Shown here piece by piece: positions 1-5,004 of a stretch of 7,668 bases of DNA (positions are counted from its first letter, which is position 1; every line of letters starts with the position of its first letter). The notes beneath the pieces are model-generated. The model was not told the origin of the DNA. It did not search any database and worked only from the letters and a program-made list of their open reading frames with translations. A program made the translations under genes and the position numbers. This DNA comes from Methanosarcinales archaeon. Its GTDB lineage: Archaea; Halobacteriota; Syntropharchaeia; Alkanophagales; Methanospirareceae. The stretch covers positions 1 through 7,668 of the forward strand of contig JAODGL010000044.1 of NCBI GenBank assembly GCA_025464585.1, given 5' to 3'.

Positions 1-32
1 ACCCGAACAGTTCGGATATAAACAAGTTAAGT
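1..32 (+). other. 3' end of an attC-like recombination site (cut by window edge)
   Basis: The R' core box GTTAAGT at 26-32 fits the integron consensus GTTRRRY. It is preceded by an L'-like arm TTCGGATAT (11-19), and the same nine bases form the L' arm of the attC-like site at 4866-4953. The expected cut falls between G26 and T27. Only the right arm of the site is in the window; CCGAACAGTTCGG just inside it may be the tip of the folded site. The call leans on the downstream pairing: the bases from 27 onward are complementary to the left half of the site at 3004-3083. That would make 27 the first base of a cassette. Confidence 0.6.
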
Positions 33-105
33 GAAATGCCCAAGCCCGCCTTTGGAAAAGAGGCAATTTTATATGGACTTGAATTCATAAAATGGAGGCG
101 AAACC

Positions 106-858
106 ATGGACAAATTATCTCTATCAGTTAAAATATATGTTGGTCTCATCATAACCCTTGCTGTCTTAGCAGCCATTAATGTCTTTTTACCCCAAGGTTC
201 TTTCTTACCAATTTTGCCAGCAAAAAAACTTCCAGCTCCAAAACCTGTGCTCGCTCTTGTGAATGCAGCTATTATGCTCATTCTTTATGGAGGCTTAGGT
301 CTTCTTGGACTAAAGCTTTCACAAAAACTTGGCTTTGCTGATATCTGGGATTCAAAAGTTTCTAATAGACAGAAGTTCTTGGTTCCTGCTCTTATTGGGA
401 TAGCCATCGGTATATTTTTCATTTTTGCCGATGCCACTTTAAGCCAATTTCACACCTTGGGACCACTTCCCCATCCTCCGTTTCCCACATCTCTCGTTGC
501 TTCGGTTGTTGCTGGCATTGGTGAAGAATTGATATTTCGCCTATTCTTCATCTCGTTCTGGGTGTGGCTTATCTCTTATGTGATTCTTAGAAAGAGATGG
601 CAGAATCAGATTTTCTGGATTATAGCAATTTTATCAGCTCTTGCATTTGCTTTTGGGCATATTCCCTCAGTAATGCTTCTTTTTGGTTTAAAGACAGTCA
701 GTGAAATCCCACTTGCTCTTATGAGTGAAATTATTATTCTGAATGGGATTCTTTCACTTTTTGCCGCATACTACTTTAGAAAATTTGGATTTTTAGCCCC
801 TGTCAGCATCCACTTCTGGACTGATGTAGTATGGCATGTTGTTTGGGGGGCGATATAA
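106..858 (+). CDS. CPBP family intramembrane metalloprotease (CAAX protease-like)
   Basis: A 250-residue, very hydrophobic protein with about seven membrane segments (roughly 7-28, 47-71, 92-110, 125-160, 165-190, 205-225, 228-248). The three CPBP (Abi, Rce1-like) motifs are present in order: EExxxR at E140-E141-R145, FxxxH at F181-H185, and HxxxD at H236-D240. In this family these residues bind the metal and form the active site within the membrane. Family members include CAAX-processing proteases and bacteriocin self-immunity proteins; the substrate here cannot be read from the sequence. The ATG is preceded by GGAGG at 94-98, seven bases upstream. The gene is one base from the ABC ATPase gene, so the protease and transporter are probably made together and may act together at the membrane. 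The family call is firm, the role unknown. Confidence 0.87.
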   Translation: MDKLSLSVKIYVGLIITLAVLAAINVFLPQGSFLPILPAKKLPAPKPVLALVNAAIMLILYGGLGLLGLKLSQKLGFADIWDSKVSNRQKFLVPALIGIAIGIFFIFADATLSQFHTLGPLPHPPFPTSLVASVVAGIGEELIFRLFFISFWVWLISYVILRKRWQNQIFWIIAILSALAFAFGHIPSVMLLFGLKTVSEIPLALMSEIIILNGILSLFAAYYFRKFGFLAPVSIHFWTDVVWHVVWGAI

Positions 859-859
859 C

Positions 860-1798
860 ATGAGCATGATGATTGAGACATTTAACCTGACGAAAAAGTT
901 CGATAACCTCACAGCGGTTGAGGATTTATGCATTCAGGTAAACAAAGGCGAGATACTGGGATTTTTAGGTCCAAACGGTGCTGGAAAGACAACATCCATT
1001 CGTATGCTCGCAGGTATTATCGCTCCTACAAAAGGATATGCTATAGTATCAGGCATTCGCCCAGATAAGGAAGCTGAAAGACTTCACGAAGTCATCGGTT
1101 TACTCACCGAAACTCCGGGGTTTTATGAGAGGCTTACCGCAAGGGAGAATATGCTTTATTTTGCAAGGTTTTATGATATCGAAGCTGATTCAAAAGTTGA
1201 TGAGAATCTTCAAAAAATGGGCTTATGGGAACGAAGAAACGATAAAGTGGGAACCTTCTCTAAAGGAATGAAACAACGGCTTGCACTTGCCAGGTGCCTT
1301 GTTCATGAACCTGAAGTATTGTTTCTTGATGAACCAACAGCAGGTTTAGACCCGGAATCTGCTAAAGAGGTGCGTGAACTCATAATGAAATTAAAAGAGG
1401 AGGGACGTACGATTTTTCTATCAACCCATAATTTGGAAGAGGCAGAGCTTTTATGCGATCGGATTGCGGTGTTCAGGACTAGACTCATGGTCGTTGATAC
1501 TCCACAGAATCTGCGAAATCGCCTCTTCCAGAGGAAGGTAATCGTGGAATTAGAAGAAGTTAATGAGAAGATTATCAATGCCGTCAAAAGCCTTGACTTC
1601 GTATTAGACGTAAGTAAAGATGGAAGGCATCTCATTATTGAATTGAGATATTTTGATAAAAATCGCCCAGAGCTTGTAAGAAGTATCGTTGAAAGCAGGG
1701 GCAAAATTCGAAGCGTGTTTGAAAAGAAGCATTCATTAGAAGAAATTTACCTGACCCTAATCAAAGAGGAAGAGGAGATGAAGCATGAGAGAAAATAA
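860..1798 (+). CDS. ABC transporter ATP-binding protein (ABC-2 / NatA-like)
   Basis: A 312-residue ATPase subunit that would power the membrane protein encoded next. All nucleotide-binding elements are intact: Walker A GPNGAGKT (37-44), signature FSKGMKQR (133-140), Walker B VLFLDEP (153-159), D-loop AGLD (161-164) and switch histidine H190. The segment LLTETPGFYERLTAREN (81-97), with TE where many ABC proteins have the Q-loop glutamine, is typical of ABC-2 type exporters. A C-terminal extension of about 100 residues ends in HSLEEIYLTL, the usual tail of this group. I chose ATG 860 because GGGGGG (845-850) sits about ten bases upstream and the protein then starts at the usual distance from Walker A. 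An in-frame ATG at 836 would overlap the protease gene by 23 bases and add eight residues unlike the family. The substrate is unknown. Confidence 0.93.
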   Translation: MSMMIETFNLTKKFDNLTAVEDLCIQVNKGEILGFLGPNGAGKTTSIRMLAGIIAPTKGYAIVSGIRPDKEAERLHEVIGLLTETPGFYERLTARENMLYFARFYDIEADSKVDENLQKMGLWERRNDKVGTFSKGMKQRLALARCLVHEPEVLFLDEPTAGLDPESAKEVRELIMKLKEEGRTIFLSTHNLEEAELLCDRIAVFRTRLMVVDTPQNLRNRLFQRKVIVELEEVNEKIINAVKSLDFVLDVSKDGRHLIIELRYFDKNRPELVRSIVESRGKIRSVFEKKHSLEEIYLTLIKEEEEMKHERK

Positions 1799-2615
1799 AG
1801 CCCAAACCAAAAAGCGGATAATCAATATTATTAGGAAAGAATGGAAATGCATTTTCAGTAATTTGAATTCAGCATTGTTCGTCACCTCACTGCCACTTAT
1901 AATCACTGCACAAGCTCTCATTCTTATTTACCTTACGATGAAATTTGCTGGTGCAGAGGTTTTAGTAAAAACTCTGCTCGGAAAGGGAATGGAAAACTGG
2001 TTGACTATGTTTCCAGAGTTGGAATCCTTATCTCTTATTGATAGGTTTCAGGTATTTTTCTTTGCCCTGTTTCCCTTCTACCTACTGCTCATACCGATAA
2101 TGATAGCGGTGAGCTTTGCAACTTTCAGTATAGTAGAGGAAAAGCAGGAGAGAACTCTTGAACCACTTCTTGCAACTCCAGTAAGGACTTGGGAACTTCT
2201 GTTTGGTAAAGCACTTGCAGGTGCCATACCCTCGCTTCTTATTACCTGGTTTTGTTCTGGACTTTTCATTGCAGGAATTGTATGGATAGGTTCAAGTCAT
2301 CTGCTTGGATTTGTATTAAATGCTCAGTGGTTCATCTCGTTATTCCTGCTTGTTCCATTGTTTTCCTTTCTTGCTTTTATGCTTGGTGTAATCTCGTCTT
2401 CAAAGGCAAATGACCCGAAGACAGCCCAAAATATAGCAATAATTGCTGTGCTTCCAATTTTAGCAATCCTTGGTGTACAGCTTACTGGGTTTATAGTATT
2501 TACCACAACTATGCTTCTTGTTTTAGCCTTTGTGTTAGGGATTTTGAATTTCTTCGTCCTTCACATAGCGGTTCGTCTTTTTCAACGTGAATCAATTGTG
2601 GTAAGGTGGAGGTGA
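1785..2615 (+). CDS. ABC-2 type transporter permease
   Basis: A 276-residue integral membrane protein and the likely partner of the ATPase just upstream. After a basic N-terminus come about six membrane segments: roughly 31-50, 89-115, 142-168, 180-203, 216-239 and 241-264. The cytoplasmic motif EEKQERTLEPLLATP (118-132) is the characteristic ABC-2 permease signature between the second and third segments. The gene overlaps the ATPase gene by 14 bases and has its own Shine-Dalgarno GAGGAG (1772-1777), seven bases before the ATG, so the two are translationally coupled. Together with the CPBP protease this makes a three-gene membrane operon that may export a peptide or toxic compound or confer resistance to one; that role is inferred. 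GGAGGTGA over its own stop codon points to a further gene downstream that is now broken. Confidence 0.9.
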   Translation: MRENKAQTKKRIINIIRKEWKCIFSNLNSALFVTSLPLIITAQALILIYLTMKFAGAEVLVKTLLGKGMENWLTMFPELESLSLIDRFQVFFFALFPFYLLLIPIMIAVSFATFSIVEEKQERTLEPLLATPVRTWELLFGKALAGAIPSLLITWFCSGLFIAGIVWIGSSHLLGFVLNAQWFISLFLLVPLFSFLAFMLGVISSSKANDPKTAQNIAIIAVLPILAILGVQLTGFIVFTTTMLLVLAFVLGILNFFVLHIAVRLFQRESIVVRWR

Positions 2616-2618
2616 AAA

Positions 2619-2720
2619 ATGATAAAAATTGCAATAAGCCTTCAGTGTATTAAGCGGAGTTCGCCTGATAACAGTGGTTCGCTATCGCTCACTCAAACCC
2701 TTCGCTCGAATAGAAAATAA
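2619..2720 (+). pseudogene. Truncated 33-codon ORF remnant after the ABC permease
   Basis: An ATG at 2619 sits three bases after a strong Shine-Dalgarno GGAGGTGA (2608-2615), which itself overlaps the permease stop codon. The predicted product starts MIKIAISLQCIKRS, reads on through the attC-like sequence that begins near 2666, and stops at 2718-2720. Only about the first 10 to 15 codons could be original coding sequence; the rest is translated recombination-site DNA. I interpret it as the start of a fourth operon gene, perhaps a second permease as often found in ABC-2 operons, cut off when the cassette end formed. It could also be a short ORF with no ancestor. No function can be assigned. 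Confidence 0.35.
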
Positions 2721-2751
2721 AGTATTTAAAGAAAAAAGTTAACTGTTATAA
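2666..2751 (+). other. Degenerate attC-like site inside cassette 1
   Basis: TGATAAC (2666-2672) resembles an R'' box, and GTTATAA (2745-2751), or alternatively GTTAACT (2738-2744), could be the R' box. TGATAAC pairs with GTTATAA with one mismatch. Between them TTCGCTATCGCTC (2678-2690) and CTTCGCTCG (2700-2708) are exact copies of sequences in the same order at 4888-4900 and 4916-4924 within the intact attC at 4866-4953, so the two share ancestry. The expected L' arm is missing: an A-rich stretch with no complement to the left arm lies in its place. It therefore probably no longer folds into a recombination hairpin. No cassette start in the window is complementary to it. Confidence 0.5.
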
Positions 2752-2763
2752 AAGGTGAAAAAA

Positions 2764-2940
2764 ATGTCTGAAGCAATCAAAAAACTTGCCTTACCGCTGG
2801 TGGTGTTGGGATTTTATCCGTTAGTGAAAGTACTGGGAGAAATGATAGGTGGTCCAGACATCCCAACATGGTTATTATTTTTATGGACTATTGCATTTGC
2901 AGTCTCGATGTTAGTATCTTACAAAGAATTTAAGAAATAA
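2764..2940 (+). CDS. Small two-helix membrane protein (58 aa), unknown function
   Basis: The product is 58 residues with two probable membrane helices, about 8-28 (LALPLVVLGFYPLVKVLGEMI) joined by a short GGPDIPT loop to about 33-53, and a lysine-rich C-terminus that likely faces the cytoplasm. I do not recognise a family. ATG 2764 is preferred, with AGGTGA (2753-2758) five bases upstream as ribosome binding site. A GTG at 2755 would lie inside that site and add only MKK. The gene lies between a decayed attC and an intact one, so it may once have been the sole cargo of its own small cassette. A small membrane protein of this kind could be a toxin, an immunity protein or a transporter accessory; nothing in the sequence decides between them. 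Confidence 0.65.
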   Translation: MSEAIKKLALPLVVLGFYPLVKVLGEMIGGPDIPTWLLFLWTIAFAVSMLVSYKEFKK

Positions 2941-2953
2941 AATACAAATATGT

Positions 2954-3001
2954 GGCGGGGCTTGGGCACTCTGCGGTTGCTACGCAACCTTGCCCTTCGG
3001 G
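2954..3001 (+). repeat. Outer arm and extra hairpins flanking attC 1
   Basis: The arm GGCGGGGCTTGGGCA (2954-2968) is complementary to the cassette start at 37-50. It is followed by a perfect stem GGTTGC-tac-GCAACC (2975-2989) and a small CCC-ttc-GGG hairpin (2993-3001), just before the R'' side of attC 1. These hairpins interrupt what would otherwise be a continuous long pairing between the two cassette ends. A transcription terminator for the small membrane protein gene is possible but there is no T-run, so I treat this as part of the recombination site. Confidence 0.5.
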
Positions 3002-3003
3002 TC

Positions 3004-3083
3004 ACTTAACAGCGGATAAAAGGGAAATCAAAGATTTCCCCAAATTGCCTTCGGCAACTTCTTTTATCCGCAAAACGTTATAT
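3004..3083 (+). other. attC-like recombination site 1 (end of cassette 1)
   Basis: The site has all four arms in order. R'' is ACTTAAC (3004-3010) and fits RYYYAAC. L'' GCGGATAAAAG (3012-3022) is perfectly complementary over 11 bases to L' CTTTTATCCGC (3061-3071). R' is GTTATAT (3077-3083). The loop between the L arms holds two further perfect stems, GGGAAATC-aaa-GATTTCCC (3022-3040) and TTGCC-ttc-GGCAA (3045-3057). Known attC sites have imperfect paired arms around a variable centre and are recombined as folded single strands, with the cut after the first G of R', here 3077/3078. In place, R' comes from cassette 2, so R'' and R' need not match. With the cassette 1 start supplying R' (GTTAAGT) the pairing becomes perfect. 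Confidence 0.78.
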
Positions 3084-3121
3084 GAAATGGCGACCTTAGA
3101 AGATATGGAGGTATAAAAAAG

Positions 3122-3895
3122 GTGGAAAGAAAGGTGCTAAAAAATAAGCCACTAGTAGAGGCAATATTTGAGATAAGATGGGGACTACAAGAACCAGCTC
3201 CGGGAATGAAGATAGACCCGCATTATAAGATATTGATAGGCAGGATTTATGACAGAGTAAAAGATGAATATCCCTTTCATGAACAACTACCTACCGCAAC
3301 TATGCCTGATGAAATCGCAGGATATGTTGTTCAACACAGATTTCGAAAAGACAAGGACAAATGGCCTCTAATTCAAATAGGTCCTGGAATTATCACCTTG
3401 AATGATACTGAGGGATATGTATGGGAAGACTTTGAAAAAAGAATACATAACGTATTGGATGTGCTTTTCGAGGCATATCCTGAAGCAGACAGTAATTTGA
3501 GGATTAATTGGTTATTACTAAGATACATTGATTCTGTTGATTTTGACTATGAGGAAAATAATATATTTTCTTTTTTAAGGGAAAATTTAAAAATAAACAT
3601 AGAGATATACGAAAAACTTTTCGAAGAAACAGGCGTTAGCAATCTGCCTTTAGGTTTTGATTTGAGGTTTTCCTTCCCTGCTAAAAAGCCCAAAGGAGCT
3701 GTTCATTTGAGATTCGTTCGAGGTAAAAGAAAAAATGTAGATGCTTTAATATGGGAGACCCATGTTCAATCAGTCGATGAAGACGCACCTAAATCCAAAG
3801 ACCAAATAAGCAAGTGGGTAGTTGAAGCACATACATTAACGGATGATTGGTTTTTTAAGATGATAGAAGGTGAACTATTAAGGAGGTTTGAATGA
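3122..3895 (+). CDS. TIGR04255 family protein
   Basis: A 257-residue soluble protein that I recognise as the sporadically distributed TIGR04255 family from three features. These are the N-terminal motif PLVEAIFEIRW (10-20), the central WPLIQIGPGIITLN (81-94) with a following YVWEDF, and LRYIDSVDF (133-141). Its length is normal for the family, whose biochemical role is not known to me. The start is GTG 3122, preceded by GGAGGT (3107-3112) at nine bases; the family motif begins right after it, so no ATG further in fits. It is the first gene of cassette 2 and overlaps the next by four bases (ATGA), pointing to coupled translation and perhaps a shared complex. Patchy distribution plus residence in a cassette is typical of accessory functions such as defence or toxin systems, but that is inference. 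Confidence 0.78.
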   Translation: MERKVLKNKPLVEAIFEIRWGLQEPAPGMKIDPHYKILIGRIYDRVKDEYPFHEQLPTATMPDEIAGYVVQHRFRKDKDKWPLIQIGPGIITLNDTEGYVWEDFEKRIHNVLDVLFEAYPEADSNLRINWLLLRYIDSVDFDYEENNIFSFLRENLKINIEIYEKLFEETGVSNLPLGFDLRFSFPAKKPKGAVHLRFVRGKRKNVDALIWETHVQSVDEDAPKSKDQISKWVVEAHTLTDDWFFKMIEGELLRRFE

Positions 3896-4311
3896 TGTAT
3901 CAATTAACCATGCAAGATGTTACTTATTTAGACTATCCGATTCAATACTTCTCCAGTCCAAGTACGAGAATAGAGGAAACAGATATAACAGACATAAGGG
4001 ATACTCTATTATCTAAGTGGTTACGAGAGCGACCTAAAAAGCCATTTTATCATAGTTTTATCAACCTACTTGAAATAGATTTATCCTCAATTAGGCCACA
4101 TTTTGAGATAAAAAGAGAGACATCATCAATTGAGGAAGTAGGAAAAGATATTACAAGAATTATTTCTGAGGAAGAAATCATCTTAGAGATGGTAGAACAG
4201 GATTTCGTGGTAAAAATGCCGCCCAAAAAGAAATATAAAATTCATGTAGTAGTGAGAAATGTCAAGAAAGGGAAACCCAGAGTGGTTGAACCCGATGAGT
4301 TTTTGTTTTGA
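3892..4311 (+). CDS. Hypothetical protein (139 aa), middle gene of the cassette 2 operon
   Basis: I do not recognise a family. The product is 139 residues, soluble and mixed in charge. An N-terminal part (1-50) has the acidic stretch RIEETDITDIRDTLLSKWL, the middle (50-75) holds FYHSFINLLEIDLSSIRP, and the C-terminal part (90-139) is likely beta-rich with a basic patch PPKKKYKIHVVVRNVKKGK. It has no membrane segment or signal peptide. The start lies in the overlap with the upstream gene: ATG 3892 is five bases, and ATG 3895 eight bases, after AGGAGG (3881-3886), so the true start may be 3895, giving 138 residues. Its stop is 17 bases before the next start. Fixed between a TIGR04255 protein and a SQSCDL protein, it may well be a partner subunit, but nothing in the sequence shows a reaction. 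Confidence 0.72.
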   Translation: MMYQLTMQDVTYLDYPIQYFSSPSTRIEETDITDIRDTLLSKWLRERPKKPFYHSFINLLEIDLSSIRPHFEIKRETSSIEEVGKDITRIISEEEIILEMVEQDFVVKMPPKKKYKIHVVVRNVKKGKPRVVEPDEFLF

Positions 4312-4328
4312 AAGTGGGGGTTAATACT

Positions 4329-4844
4329 ATGAAAGACTATCCTTGGTATGAAATTGCTGAAGACGAAGAGCTTTTTCAAGGAGATATTATAGATTCTTGT
4401 CCACTAATAATTCCCCCCTCTACAATAGAAGATGAGGTTAGCGTTGATGTTATTGAATATGATGTAATAATTATGAGTCAATCTTGCGACCTCATCAACA
4501 AAAAACTTGAACTTGTGCTTGTTTGTCCAATCTGGCCCTTGAGTGAATTTGAAAGTAGAAATCCATCTTATAAAAATCCCAAAATGAAGGAGTCTTTGAG
4601 GCGAGGATATTTGCCCGGGTATCATTTATTAAACAAATGTGAAATAGATGGATTTAAAATAGAGTACTTAGTTGTTGATTTCCGCAGTGTTTATAGTGTT
4701 CCTTTTGATTTCCTTGTAGAATTAGCCAAAAAGAGAAGTAAAAGATTGCGTTTATTACCACCTTACAGAGAACATTTGTCTCAAGCTTTTGCGAGATTTT
4801 TTATGAGAGTAGGTTTGCCTGTAGACATACCTCCATTTAAGTGA
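4329..4844 (+). CDS. Conserved hypothetical protein with SQSCDL motif (171 aa)
   Basis: A 171-residue soluble protein that seems to belong to a conserved but unnamed family. An N-terminal LFQGDIIDSCPLI (15-27) is followed by a hydrophobic strand and SQSCDL (50-55). Then come LPGYHLLN (95-102), VVDFRSVYSV (115-124) and the dense C-terminal block PPYREHLSQAFARFF (144-158). C53 and D54 in the first block and H99 in the middle are candidate active-site residues, but no known catalytic layout is recognisable to me. The ATG at 4329 is chosen because GGGGG (4316-4320) lies eight bases before it. A TTG at 4308 would overlap the upstream stop codon and add seven unlikely residues. It is the last gene of cassette 2 and ends just before the attC arm. 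Confidence 0.75.
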   Translation: MKDYPWYEIAEDEELFQGDIIDSCPLIIPPSTIEDEVSVDVIEYDVIIMSQSCDLINKKLELVLVCPIWPLSEFESRNPSYKNPKMKESLRRGYLPGYHLLNKCEIDGFKIEYLVVDFRSVYSVPFDFLVELAKKRSKRLRLLPPYREHLSQAFARFFMRVGLPVDIPPFK

Positions 4845-4865
4845 GATTATGTTAGGCGCCACTTC

Positions 4866-4953
4866 ATATAACAGGTGCATATCCGACTTCGCTATCGCTC
4901 CGTCTAAATTCCTCGCTTCGCTCGGAACTTCGGATATCCCCCAGCCGTTATAC
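4866..4953 (+). other. attC-like recombination site 2 (end of cassette 2)
   Basis: R'' is ATATAAC (4866-4872) and R' is GTTATAC (4947-4953), with the cut expected at 4947/4948. The inner arms ATATCCGA (4879-4886) and TCGGATAT (4930-4937) are perfectly complementary. The apical part holds TTCGCTATCGCTC (4888-4900) and CTTCGCTCG (4916-4924), both repeated exactly in the degenerate site at 2666-2751. Upstream of R'', CGCCACTTC (4857-4865) extends the pairing with the cassette 2 start. The 88-base length, paired ends and variable centre fit the attC family well. The site also separates the AT-rich cassette genes from the host-like genes to the right, so it may be the last site of the array. Confidence 0.77.
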
Positions 4954-4963
4954 GCCATTGCCC

Positions 4964-4972
4964 TTTAAATAA
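4964..4972 (+). promoter_or_regulatory. Possible archaeal TATA box for the DUF433-pyrKD operon
   Basis: TTTAAATAA resembles an archaeal TATA box. It lies 40 bases before ATG 5005, which would place transcription start near 4993-4995, directly at the Shine-Dalgarno AGGAGAGG (4994-5001). It is just outside attC 2, so the host operon would keep its own promoter whatever cassette is inserted next to it. No convincing bacterial -35/-10 pair was seen in the same region. The window is AT-rich, so a chance match is possible. Confidence 0.4.
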
Positions 4973-5004
4973 TAGAATGATGTACAATATAACAGGAGAG
5001 GAAA

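Larger units (their letters stand above)
27..3077 (+). mobile_element. Integron-type gene cassette 1 (CPBP protease, ABC transporter, small membrane protein)
   Basis: This is a proposed mobile cassette of about 3.05 kb, bounded by the cut sites G26/T27 and G3077/T3078. If it were circularised, G3077 followed by TTAAGTGA (27-34) would pair perfectly with TCACTTAAC (3002-3010). Further out, TGCCCAAGCCCGCC (37-50) would pair with GGCGGGGCTTGGGCA (2954-2968) with a single bulged base. A match this long between two ends 3 kb apart is hard to explain by chance and is what an excised integron cassette predicts. All four intact genes point the same way, towards the attC end. A decayed attC-like site at 2666-2751 suggests the unit was assembled from two older cassettes. 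No integrase is visible, so mobility is inferred from the ends alone. Confidence 0.72.
3078..4947 (+). mobile_element. Integron-type gene cassette 2 (TIGR04255 three-gene operon)
   Basis: A proposed cassette of about 1.87 kb between the cut sites G3077/T3078 and G4947/T4948. If circularised, G4947 followed by TTATATGAAATGGCG (3078-3092) would pair with CGCCACTTCATATAAC (4857-4872) at 15 of 16 positions. This is the same kind of end-to-end match as in cassette 1 but with a different sequence, so each cassette carries its own matched ends. The unit is compact: 44 bases lead into the first gene, the three genes overlap or nearly touch, and the last stop codon lies 13 bases before the outer attC arm. 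Such packing around an attC is typical of integron cassettes, although three genes are more than most carry. Confidence 0.75.

Noticed and set aside
67..74. TTTTATAT as an archaeal TATA box for the protease gene
   Set aside because: Transcription would start near 96, inside the ribosome binding site at 94-98; with the AT-rich context the match is too weak to list.
836..859. Upstream in-frame ATG for the ABC ATPase
   Set aside because: It would overlap the protease gene by 23 bases and add eight residues foreign to the family; ATG 860 has a G-rich ribosome binding site at good distance.
2941..3121. Structured RNA or riboswitch in the hairpin-rich 180-base gap
   Set aside because: The stems are explained by attC arms and apical hairpins, and no known riboswitch core was seen; a short structured RNA cannot be fully excluded.
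4308..4328. TTG start for the SQSCDL protein
   Set aside because: The added residues fall on the ribosome binding site of ATG 4329, and conserved-looking sequence begins only after 4329.
2666..4953. CRISPR array based on the repeated TTCGCTATCGCTC motif
   Set aside because: There are only two copies, over 2 kb apart, with no regular spacers and genes between; attC ancestry explains them better.
4987..4996. Second copy of ATATAACAGG as another attC R'' box
   Set aside because: No paired L arms or R' box follow before the DUF433 start codon, and the AGG is part of that gene's ribosome binding site; probably chance.
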